Positions 1 to 5,921 are shown, numbered from the stretch's first letter. The stretch: DNA of 6,968 bases from Bacteroidales bacterium (GCA_016938095.1 JAFGVG010000004.1:1-6968), one strand, 5' to 3'. The notes: a model not told the origin generated them from the letters alone. A program made the numbers and translations.

Positions 1-102
1 AGTCAGTATATACTGCTGGCGCTGGTGGTGTATTTGGGTTTAAACCCGCCGCCGCAGCTGGTAAATATGATTAATGAGGTTATCAGTACGCTGCCGAAGT
101 GA
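1..102 (+). CDS. C-terminal end of a probable HyfF/EhrD-like proton-translocating membrane subunit (partial)
   Basis: The window opens inside a reading frame in frame 1 that ends at TGA 100-102 and encodes 33 residues. A hydrophobic stretch (SQYILLALVVYLGL) is followed by a triple proline and a short amphipathic tail ending STLPK. This is what the end of an antiporter-like subunit of group 4 hydrogenase complexes (HyfF, related to NuoN/MrpD) looks like: a last transmembrane helix, a proline-rich turn, then a short helix. The identification leans mainly on context, since the next two genes encode the large and small subunits of such a complex and the usual order places HyfF directly before the large subunit. 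The start and the ion-translocation residues lie outside the window. With so few residues another membrane protein cannot be excluded. Confidence 0.55.
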   Translation, partial: SQYILLALVVYLGLNPPPQLVNMINEVISTLPK

Positions 103-111
103 GAAGTGTAG

Positions 112-324
112 AGCCAAGAGCCAAGAACCAAGAGCCAAGAGCCAAGAACCAAGAACCAAGAGCCAAGAGCCAAGAGCCAAGAGCCAAGAACCAAGAGACA
201 AGAGACAAGACAGGAATCAGCAAGAGGAGAACCAAGAACCAAGAACCAAGAGCCAAGACAGGAATCAGCAATCGTTTGAGTAATTAGCAAGAGGAGAACC
301 AAGAACCAAGAGCCAAGATCCAAG
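112..324. repeat. Degenerate heptanucleotide tandem repeat region (consensus A[A/G]CCAAG)
   Basis: Period-7 units read AGCCAAG or AACCAAG. Block one runs 112-209 with 14 uninterrupted units, the last two degenerating to AGACAAG. Block two is 230-257 with 4 units, and block three is 297-324 with 4 units, the last ATCCAAG. The blocks are separated by related non-repeat DNA that is itself duplicated: 207-223 recurs at 255-271, and the 25 bp at 219-243 recur at 286-310. Bases 110-216 contain no T on the + strand, so a transcript would have little self-pairing. The array lies between two genes of one apparent operon. Open frames across it give low-complexity translations (repeating SQEPRAK on +, LGSWFLV on -) that follow from the 7-bp period and should not be annotated as proteins. 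Confidence 0.95.
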
Positions 325-362
325 ACATTGAAGAAGTAAAGTTACAATATACGACTTAGACG

Positions 363-426
363 ACCAGAAGACCAGAAGACTAGTAGACCAGTAGACCAGC
401 AGACCAGTAGACCAGTAGACCAGAAG
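363..426. repeat. Octanucleotide tandem repeat array (consensus ACCAG[T/A/C]AG)
   Basis: Eight contiguous 8-bp units fill these bases: ACCAGAAG twice, ACTAGTAG, ACCAGTAG, ACCAGCAG, ACCAGTAG twice, then ACCAGAAG. Variation is concentrated at unit position 6, with one change at position 3. The period differs from the heptamer array 38 bp upstream, so this is a separate array. It ends 30 bp before the start codon of the large-subunit gene, and decayed units (CCAGTAACCAGCA) continue almost to that start. It would therefore sit in the leader of that gene if the genes are cotranscribed. Confidence 0.93.
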
Positions 427-456
427 ACACACAGTATCCAGTAACCAGCACAAAAC

Positions 457-1956
457 ATGGTTCCGATAAAAATAAAAAACAACCAGCGGATTCAGGAGAA
501 GGACATTCCCGTAATGCCCTACGACGAATTTCTTGAAATCAACACCGGGCTTACTGCCGACACCTATTTTCACTGCGTGCAGTACTTTGCCGTGCAGCAC
601 CCCGGTAATCTTAAACTGTATTGTTGTATTGCCGACGATACCACCGAACATATACTGGTATCGGCATGTGAGGTCAGCATAACCAACGGACACGAATACC
701 CCTCGTTTACGGCCCGTAACCTCGCCTTTCATGCTTTCGAACGCGAAATACACGAAAACACGGGCATGCGTTATGCCGATCACCCCTGGCTGAAGCCGCT
801 CCGTTACCCCGAAAACCGCAAGGACAAGACACTCACCATGAAAAACTACCCGTTTTACAAGGTGGAAAGTGAAGAACTGCACGAAGTGGGCGTCGGTCCT
901 ATTCATGCCGGCATTATTGAACCGGGTCATTTCAGATTCATCTGCAACGGCGAGCAGATACTGCACCTCGAAATTCAGCTTGGTTACCAGCACAGGGGGG
1001 TTGAACAGCTTTTCCTGAAGCCGTCCACACCGTTGCAGCGATCGGTTTTAGCCGAGGGCATTGCCGGCGACACGGTTATTGGCCATACAACGGCCTGGGC
1101 CAACCTCTGGGAGAGCCTGTGTGGCTTCACGCCCGGCGATGACATCAGGCATGCCCGTACGCTGGCCCAGGAACTCGAAAGAGTTGCCATACACACGGGC
1201 GACCTGAGCGGGATATGCACCGACATAGCTTATCAGTTGGGCAGTTCGGTTTTCGGCCGACTAAGAACTCCTGTTATCAATACCTTTCAGAAATGGTGCG
1301 GTAACAGGCTGTCGAAAAGTCTTATCCGGCCCGGGGCAAATCAGTTTCCGGTAATCCCGGAATTTGTCAAGGCGCTCGATGACCTGTTTACTGAATATGA
1401 ACGCGATTTTTATGAGATGTACGACCGTTTGAGCAAACTTCCCAGTGCACTGGCCCGCCTCGAAAGAACCGGAACACTTACCACCGCGCAGGCCGAGCGC
1501 ATAGGCGCAGTGGGTATGGTGGCAAGAGCATCGGGGATGCTGCGCGACATACGCTGGACCCATCCGTACCTCAACTACGGTCGGATTCCGCACCAGCCGA
1601 TTGTGAAATACCATGGCGATGTTTATTCGCGCACACAATTGCGGCGGCAGGAAATTGGCCAGAGCATCAGGTATATTAAAGCCATGGCCCAGCAAGTACC
1701 GCCCACCAGCCAACCCGTTGTGCTGGAAACACCTGAAGCCAATGCCTTTGCCCTTTCGCTAACCGAAGGGTGGCGCGGCGAAATATGCCACTGTGCCATA
1801 ACCGACGCAACAGGCCGGCTGGCCGTATACAAAATCAAGGATCCTTCGTTGCACAACTGGCTGGGACTGGCGCTGGCCGTGCGAAATAACGATATATCCG
1901 ACTTTCCCATCTGCAACAAAAGCTTTAACCTGAGTTATTGCGGACACGATTTGTAA
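457..1956 (+). CDS. Group 4 hydrogenase-like large subunit (HyfG/EhrL-like, fused NuoC-NuoD type) lacking the [NiFe] cysteines
   Basis: A 499-residue protein with the two-domain layout of HyfG/HycE: a 30-kDa (NuoC-like) domain at about residues 1-125 and a 49-kDa (NuoD-like) domain at about 140-499. The NuoD part is recognisable from VGPIHAGIIEPGHFRF (147-161 region), HRGVE (179-183) and a C-terminal DFPICNKSFNLSY. True [NiFe] hydrogenases carry CGxC after the RGxE motif and DPCxxC near the C-terminus. Here the first site reads A203-G204-D205-T206 with the following His210 kept, and the second reads N491-L-S493-Y-C-G496, so all four Ni-binding cysteines are absent. H2 chemistry is therefore not expected. 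The protein should sit on the cytoplasmic side of the membrane arm, as in complex I. The ATG at 457 follows an A-rich stretch without a Shine-Dalgarno motif; the small subunit begins 18 bp after the stop. The best description is a large subunit of an energy-converting hydrogenase-related (Ehr) complex. Confidence 0.88.
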   Translation: MVPIKIKNNQRIQEKDIPVMPYDEFLEINTGLTADTYFHCVQYFAVQHPGNLKLYCCIADDTTEHILVSACEVSITNGHEYPSFTARNLAFHAFEREIHENTGMRYADHPWLKPLRYPENRKDKTLTMKNYPFYKVESEELHEVGVGPIHAGIIEPGHFRFICNGEQILHLEIQLGYQHRGVEQLFLKPSTPLQRSVLAEGIAGDTVIGHTTAWANLWESLCGFTPGDDIRHARTLAQELERVAIHTGDLSGICTDIAYQLGSSVFGRLRTPVINTFQKWCGNRLSKSLIRPGANQFPVIPEFVKALDDLFTEYERDFYEMYDRLSKLPSALARLERTGTLTTAQAERIGAVGMVARASGMLRDIRWTHPYLNYGRIPHQPIVKYHGDVYSRTQLRRQEIGQSIRYIKAMAQQVPPTSQPVVLETPEANAFALSLTEGWRGEICHCAITDATGRLAVYKIKDPSLHNWLGLALAVRNNDISDFPICNKSFNLSYCGHDL

Positions 1957-1974
1957 AACCGAAATCACCTGACC

Positions 1975-2763
1975 ATGAAGATCAATATTAATGCAGGCTC
2001 TGTTTTTTCCGACCTAAAAATACTTGTACACAACGGAAAGCAATACATTCCTGATGTTACCACTGCCGAAGTGCCGGGCATTTACAGGGGTCGACCTATT
2101 ATTAAACCTGCCATACCCGCCAACCCTGCCGAAGAGCAGCAACTGGCGGAGTTATGTCCTACAGGCGCCATTGCCACTGGTCCGTTACGTATCGACCTGG
2201 GAAAATGCGTGTTCTGTGGAGAATGTCAGCGAAAATGTCCGCACCGGATAAGCTTTACCAAGGATTACAAGATATACGCAACTTCGCGTGAAGGCCTTAT
2301 CATCAAGGAAGGCGATGACAAGCCCATGAAAATTGATCCGCAGCAGGTAAGGAAGGAAATACGCAAATATTTCGGCAACTCATTGAAGCTCCGGCAGGTT
2401 TCCGCTGCAGGCGATAACAGTTGTGAGTGGGAGCTGAATGCTTCAGGTAATGTAAACTTCGATATAGGGCGGTTTGGAATTGAATTTGTTGCCTCGCCCA
2501 GGCATGCCAATGGGGTGGTAATCACCGGGCCTGTTTCAAAAAACATGGCCGAAGCCCTGCAAATTTGTTACGATGCCATCCCCGATCCGAAAATCATTAT
2601 CCTCGACGGCACCGATGCGATCAGTGGGGGTATATTTGCGGGTAGTGCGGCACTCGACCGGTCGTTTATCGAAAGTCACCCTATTGACCTTTACCTGGCC
2701 GGCAATCCGGCACATCCGTTAACCATTATCAACGGCATCGTCAACCTCACCCGCGGCAAGTAA
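1975..2763 (+). CDS. Group 4 hydrogenase-like small subunit fused to a ferredoxin domain (HyfI/EhrS-like), degenerate Fe-S sites
   Basis: A 262-residue fusion of an N-terminal NuoI-like ferredoxin domain (about 35-100) and a C-terminal NuoB/HyfI-like domain (about 145-262). The ferredoxin part keeps C61 (LCPTGAI) and C78-C81-C84 plus C88 (KCVFCGECQRKCP), enough for one [4Fe-4S] cluster; the three cysteines expected before residue 58 for a second cluster are missing. The NuoB-like part is identified by RFGIEFVASPRHA, VVITGPVS, DAISGGIF and a final INGI. Of the four cysteines that would hold the proximal N2-type cluster, only the second remains (C150 in DNSCEWEL). By motif alignment the first is D147, the third D214 (GTDAISGG) and the fourth N244 (AGNPAHP). 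It should pair with the large subunit encoded just upstream, 18 bp away. The 3' end overlaps the convergent DUF434 gene by 45 bp. Family assignment is firm; the lost cluster is deduced from motif alignment by eye. Confidence 0.87.
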   Translation: MKININAGSVFSDLKILVHNGKQYIPDVTTAEVPGIYRGRPIIKPAIPANPAEEQQLAELCPTGAIATGPLRIDLGKCVFCGECQRKCPHRISFTKDYKIYATSREGLIIKEGDDKPMKIDPQQVRKEIRKYFGNSLKLRQVSAAGDNSCEWELNASGNVNFDIGRFGIEFVASPRHANGVVITGPVSKNMAEALQICYDAIPDPKIIILDGTDAISGGIFAGSAALDRSFIESHPIDLYLAGNPAHPLTIINGIVNLTRGK

Positions 2764-3444
2764 TTCGCCCAGGTTAAGGTATGTTGCCCCGTAGGCAGTA
2801 TCGAGAACCTGCCGGGGCAGATCAATGACCCCTGCGCCGGCTTTCTCCATCACCGCGGTGTCGGAAGTGGCAATAACCGCACCCGGCTGTTGTTTAAGCG
2901 CCCAATCGGCCGATTGTACCACAAAACATTCGCCGGGCAACTGATTACTTTGCATAACTTCGCGGACATGAGCCGCGTGTTGCCGGCTGTGCGAAACAGG
3001 CGAATCGAGGTAAACCGTTGTTGCGGCAGGTTTAAGCTGTACCAGGGTTTCGATGAGCAGTTGAACACATTCAGCAAACATACTTTGGTTGCGCAACCGG
3101 CCGTGCATGGCGCCTGCATCGCGCACCATGCCATCGGTACAAATGAAAACCGGTTTGCCCAGCCTGTAGTTAAGCAGGGTAAAAAGCACATTGTAGCCGT
3201 CGACCAGTAAATGTGCACCTGCCAGGTTATTCACCAGCATGACACGGCGGTTGTCCGATCGCACTTTTGACGAAATACCCCGGTACAGGATGGTACGCTG
3301 ATCACCGTCGAGCCGATACCGGTCGCCTGTAAGCTTCAGCACTCCGCGTTCTGGAAATCCCCGGTTCAGCAGGTAGGCATAATCGGTGCAGGCACGGATG
3401 AATGCCGTAGTGATTTGTGGACCATATTTTTCTTTTTCAGGCAT
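2719..3444 (-). CDS. DUF434 (COG2454-type) protein, possible PIN/NYN-like nuclease fold
   Basis: A 241-residue soluble protein with no signal peptide or membrane segment. The N-terminal part (about 12-60: LLNRGFPERGVLKLTGDRYRL, then QRTILYRG) is the DUF434 signature as I remember it. The second half has a strand followed by DGYNVLFT (82-89), DGMVRDAG (104-111), YLDSPVSHSR (145-154), SADWALK (178-184) and IATSDTAVME (191-200). Spaced Asp residues beginning with DGxN and ending in a TSD motif before a small-residue turn resemble the acidic pockets of PIN/NYN nucleases; that functional reading is inference, as the family has no role that I know of. The start ATG is preceded by GGAG (complement of 3449-3452) four bases away, which supports it. 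It faces away from the DoxX gene across a 232-bp region and converges on the small-subunit gene, overlapping its last 45 bp. Confidence 0.8.
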   Translation of the reverse strand: MPEKEKYGPQITTAFIRACTDYAYLLNRGFPERGVLKLTGDRYRLDGDQRTILYRGISSKVRSDNRRVMLVNNLAGAHLLVDGYNVLFTLLNYRLGKPVFICTDGMVRDAGAMHGRLRNQSMFAECVQLLIETLVQLKPAATTVYLDSPVSHSRQHAAHVREVMQSNQLPGECFVVQSADWALKQQPGAVIATSDTAVMEKAGAGVIDLPRQVLDTAYGATYLNLGELLAAGEVDDAVDNG

Positions 3445-3562
3445 ATTTCTCCGTTTGATTGCAAAACGTCGACAGATTTAGCCTATTTGTAGATTTTTTG
3501 TAAAACATTCCATTTGCTTTTACTGGCAGGCATTAACCCACTTAGCGTATAAAACAGTGAAA

Positions 3563-3605
3563 GTTGAAAATCCAAAAACCCGCAAAATACCATAGGGTTT
3601 TCAAC
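3563..3605. promoter_or_regulatory. Nested inverted repeats between the divergent DUF434 and DoxX genes
   Basis: GTTGAAAA at 3563-3570 is a perfect reverse complement of TTTTCAAC at 3598-3605. Inside it, AAAACCC at 3575-3581 pairs perfectly with GGGTTTT at 3595-3601. The two stems share the TTTT at 3598-3601, so they are mutually exclusive as RNA hairpins. As DNA they could be protein-binding half-sites upstream of the DoxX promoter. No T-run follows the structure, so it does not look like a terminator. Function is unknown. Confidence 0.4.
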
Positions 3606-3609
3606 CTGG

Positions 3610-3620
3610 ATGACGGTCAT
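3610..3620. promoter_or_regulatory. 11-bp inverted repeat ATGAC-G-GTCAT, candidate operator
   Basis: Two perfect 5-bp arms separated by a single G lie 26 bp upstream of the candidate -7 element for the DoxX gene. Location and symmetry would suit a regulator-binding site, but no partner regulator is in the window and a short palindrome of this kind can occur by chance. Confidence 0.25.
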
Positions 3621-3646
3621 ATGGTAATTTTACGAAAGTTTTTTTT

Positions 3647-3654
3647 TAGATTTG
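3647..3654 (+). promoter_or_regulatory. Candidate Bacteroidota -7 element (TAGATTTG) for the DoxX-oxidoreductase operon
   Basis: TAGATTTG matches the TAnnTTTG -7 consensus of Bacteroidota primary sigma factor promoters exactly and follows a run of nine T. It would start transcription near 3661, 15-20 bases before the ATG at 3677. A matching -33 TTTG is not visible at the usual spacing, so the call rests on the -7 box and its position. Confidence 0.4.
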
Positions 3655-3676
3655 ATGCTTGTTTAAAAAATCAATT

Positions 3677-4174
3677 ATGTCACAAAGCGAAATAACGAAA
3701 AATTACACCAACCTTCAAACCTTTTTACTGGTAGCGCTCCGTATCGTCATTGGATGGTACTTCCTTTACGAGGGGCTTGTGAAAATAATCAATCCCGACT
3801 GGTCGTCGTTTGGCTATCTGATGGATTCGCAAGGAACATTTGCAGGCCTTTTTCATGCCATGGCCGCCAAGGCCAATGTAGTTGCAGTAGTTGATTTCCT
3901 AAATAAATGGGGACTTACCTTTATAGGGCTGGGCCTTATGCTTGGCGTATTTACACAGCTTGCCCTGTTTTTTGGAATTCTGCTGCTGGTAATGTATTAC
4001 TTATCGCACCCGCCGTTGGCTACCATTACCTATGTTATGCCGCAGGAAGGCGCCTATCTCTGGGTAAATAAAACACTCATTGAAATTGTTACCATGGCCG
4101 TGCTGATGGCATTTCCCACCGGCCATATTATAGGACTCGACAGATTTTTTTCGAAATGGTTAAAAAAACAGTAG
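3677..4174 (+). CDS. DoxX-family integral membrane protein
   Basis: From the ATG at 3677 the product is 165 residues with about four membrane segments: near 13-34 (ending GWYFLYEGLVKI), 69-90 (including GLTFIGLGLMLGVF), 91-109 (LALFFGILLLVMYYL) and 131-148. The Arg in the first helix followed by GxxFxxxGxxK is typical of DoxX/DoxD proteins, a family named for a subunit of archaeal thiosulfate:quinone oxidoreductase and used widely as an uncharacterised membrane redox or transport component. The loop after helix 1 (NPDWSSFGYLMDSQG) and the HPPL motif after helix 3 are hydrophilic interruptions that may face a cofactor or partner. A TTG six codons upstream (3659) is in frame, but it lies next to the expected transcription start, so the ATG is preferred. 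The oxidoreductase gene begins 8 bp after the stop, strongly suggesting one transcript and a joint role. Confidence 0.82.
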   Translation: MSQSEITKNYTNLQTFLLVALRIVIGWYFLYEGLVKIINPDWSSFGYLMDSQGTFAGLFHAMAAKANVVAVVDFLNKWGLTFIGLGLMLGVFTQLALFFGILLLVMYYLSHPPLATITYVMPQEGAYLWVNKTLIEIVTMAVLMAFPTGHIIGLDRFFSKWLKKQ

Positions 4175-4182
4175 GCTGAATC

Positions 4183-5763
4183 ATGAAAAACGATCAATCA
4201 CAACATACACCCTCCAATACCAATCCCCGTAGCATAACCCGTCGCGACATACTGAAAGGACTTGCAGCTGTTCCGGTACTGGGCGCTTTTTCTTATGCCT
4301 GGTTCAGAAAAAACAATCTCGACGAAGCCTTTCGCAAGCAAATGCGCGAAGTAGTTAACCTTACTGCACAACCGGTTGAGCTGGCCCCTTCCATTCAGGA
4401 TGGCAAACCCATCAGAGTGGGTATTATCGGCTTCGGTATCCGTGGAAAACAGTTGCTCAGGGCCGCAGGTTTCCCCGAACCTTCGTGGATTGACGACCAG
4501 ATAAAAGCCCATGCCGAAAACAGGCAGAACACCAATTACCAGAGTTATATGGAGCAGGAACAGCTCAATATAGAAATTACCGGTGTCTGCGATGTCTTTT
4601 CGGTTTACTCCGAACAGGCTGCGCTTACCGCATCGAATATCAACCGCGAAGGCAGCAAGGGAAAAATGGGTAAAGCCCCCAGACAGTACAAAACATACCT
4701 CGAATTGCTCGACGCCCCCGATATTGACGCAGTTATCATTGCCTCCCCGGACCACTGGCATGCGCCCATGGCCATTGAAGCCGCCAAACGCGGAAAACAT
4801 GTTTACTGCGAAAAGCCTGTAAGCTGGACCGTTCCTGAAACCTACGAACTGGTAAAAGTAGTAAAGGAAAAGGGCATTGTATTTCAGCTCGGCCACCAGG
4901 GAAGGCAAACCGAGAGTTATACTAAAGCCAAAGAGGCCATTGAAAAGAATGTGCTCGGCAAGGTGAACCTCATTGAAGTATGTACCAACCGTAACGATCC
5001 CAACGGCGCCTGGGTGTACGACATACATCCCGAGGCCAACCCGTCGACCATCGACTGGAAACAGTTCATTGGCCAGGCACCCTGGCACGATTTCAGCCTT
5101 GAACGCTTTTTCCGCTGGCGGTGCTGGTGGGATTACAGCACCGGGCTTAACGGCGACCTGTTAACCCACGAATACGATGCCCTTAACCAGATCATGGGCC
5201 TGGGCATACCCGAATCAGTAGCCTCGTCGGGCGGAATATATTTTTTCAAAGACGGTCGTACCGTTCCCGACGTGCTGCATGTGGTAATGGAATTTCCCAA
5301 ACGCGACCTGTCGTTCCTATACAGCGCCACACTGGCCAGCGACCGGTCGAGGGGCAAGGTCATCATGGGCCACGATGCCAACATGGAAATCAGCGACCGG
5401 TTAGTGATCAAAGCCGATCCGCAATCGACGCAATACAAGCAGAAAATCGAGTCGGGGCTCATTGACCCCAACACCCCCATTTATTCGTTCACGCCGGGTA
5501 AAAAAGGCGCCGACGGTTTTGCCACCGCCACGGAACAGTATTTTGCCAGTCGCGGTTTGCTCTACACCTACCGCAACGGTAAGCGCGTTGACACCACCCA
5601 CCTGCATATAAAGGAATGGTTGAATTGCATCCGCGCAGGTGTTCAACCCAGCTGCAATATTGATCAGGCCTTTGATGAGGGTATCAGTGCACACATGTCG
5701 ACCAAAGCGTTGCTCGAAAACAGAAAAGTATTCTGGGATGCCGACAAGCAACTGATTGTCTGA
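4183..5763 (+). CDS. Exported Gfo/Idh/MocA-family NAD(P)-dependent oxidoreductase with twin-arginine signal
   Basis: A 526-residue enzyme. Residues 16-40 form a twin-arginine-type export signal (ITRRDILKG, Arg20-Arg21, then a hydrophobic stretch to about 39); no lipobox cysteine follows, so it is either cleaved or kept as a membrane anchor. The Rossmann domain starts at about 77 with VGIIGFGIRG (79-88), and continues through VIIASPDHWHAPMAIEA (184-200) to the family's EKP motif (Glu210-Lys211-Pro212), where Lys is the usual catalytic residue. The C-terminal domain contains WWDYSTG and GDLLTHEYD (324-332), with His329 at the typical active-site position. Family members oxidise or reduce sugar, inositol or glycoside hydroxyls; the substrate here is not evident. 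An insert at 99-130 and the 40-60 linker make it longer than the roughly 350-450 residues of simple members. It follows the DoxX gene by 8 bp and is followed by a terminator-like hairpin. Confidence 0.9.
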   Translation: MKNDQSQHTPSNTNPRSITRRDILKGLAAVPVLGAFSYAWFRKNNLDEAFRKQMREVVNLTAQPVELAPSIQDGKPIRVGIIGFGIRGKQLLRAAGFPEPSWIDDQIKAHAENRQNTNYQSYMEQEQLNIEITGVCDVFSVYSEQAALTASNINREGSKGKMGKAPRQYKTYLELLDAPDIDAVIIASPDHWHAPMAIEAAKRGKHVYCEKPVSWTVPETYELVKVVKEKGIVFQLGHQGRQTESYTKAKEAIEKNVLGKVNLIEVCTNRNDPNGAWVYDIHPEANPSTIDWKQFIGQAPWHDFSLERFFRWRCWWDYSTGLNGDLLTHEYDALNQIMGLGIPESVASSGGIYFFKDGRTVPDVLHVVMEFPKRDLSFLYSATLASDRSRGKVIMGHDANMEISDRLVIKADPQSTQYKQKIESGLIDPNTPIYSFTPGKKGADGFATATEQYFASRGLLYTYRNGKRVDTTHLHIKEWLNCIRAGVQPSCNIDQAFDEGISAHMSTKALLENRKVFWDADKQLIV

Positions 5764-5765
5764 CA

Positions 5766-5789
5766 CTTTCTAAAGAAAGGGTTTTTTTT
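5766..5789 (+). terminator. Rho-independent terminator-like hairpin after the oxidoreductase gene
   Basis: CTTTC (5766-5770), loop TAAA, GAAAG (5775-5779), then GG and a run of eight T (5782-5789). It begins 3 bp after the stop codon. The stem is short and AT-rich, so it may be weak, but the T-run and position fit the end of the DoxX-oxidoreductase transcript. Confidence 0.5.
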
Positions 5790-5801
5790 GAGGATGTTTT
5801 T

Positions 5802-5825
5802 GCGCTTTTTGAGTAAAAACTGCGC
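5802..5825. promoter_or_regulatory. Bulged hairpin in the gap between the two oxidoreductase genes
   Basis: GCGC-TTTTT (5802-5810), loop GAGT, AAAAA (5815-5819), a two-base CT bulge, then GCGC (5822-5825). The arms pair over nine bases with one bulge. No T-run follows on either strand, so it could be a secondary part of the terminator region, an RNA-stabilising structure or chance. Confidence 0.25.
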
Positions 5826-5850
5826 CTGATTTTCATAACTTAGTAAATTG

Positions 5851-5862
5851 GTAAAGCTTTAC
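5851..5862. promoter_or_regulatory. Perfect 12-bp palindrome GTAAAGCTTTAC, candidate operator of the second oxidoreductase gene
   Basis: The sequence equals its own reverse complement and lies 59 bp upstream of the ATG at 5922, inside a 158-bp intergenic gap. Size and symmetry resemble binding sites of dimeric sugar-responsive repressors (LacI-type sites have a similar TAAA..TTTA outline but usually a central CG). No clear -33/-7 pair is visible; TAAATTGG at 5844-5851, a one-mismatch -7 box, adjoins it by one base. Confidence 0.35.
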
Positions 5863-5921
5863 AGGCTATCATAGCTCAACCAACATATACTATACTTACT
5901 TCAAACTTAAAAACTGCATTT

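Noticed and set aside
3..323. Open frames on both strands across the heptamer array (repeating SQEPRAK or LGSWFLV peptides)
   Set aside because: A 7-bp T-poor repeat without stops stays open in several frames; the peptides only mirror the DNA repeat and show no start signal or domain.
112..426. CRISPR array
   Set aside because: The units are 7 and 8 bp and contiguous, with no unique spacers of 25-40 bp; this is simple tandem repetition.
265..993. 242-residue open frame on the - strand
   Set aside because: It lies antisense to the well-supported large-subunit gene, and its other end is repeat-derived low-complexity sequence.
457..1956. Active H2-evolving [NiFe] hydrogenase
   Set aside because: The four Ni-coordinating cysteines are absent although the rest of the protein is complete.
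3659..3676. TTG start for the DoxX protein (six extra residues)
   Set aside because: It sits 4 bases after the candidate -7 box, at or before the expected transcription start; the ATG at 3677 fits better.
4198..5088. 296-residue open frame on the - strand
   Set aside because: It is a shadow of the Gfo/Idh/MocA gene, whose Rossmann and EKP motifs are clear; the antisense product has no recognisable domain.
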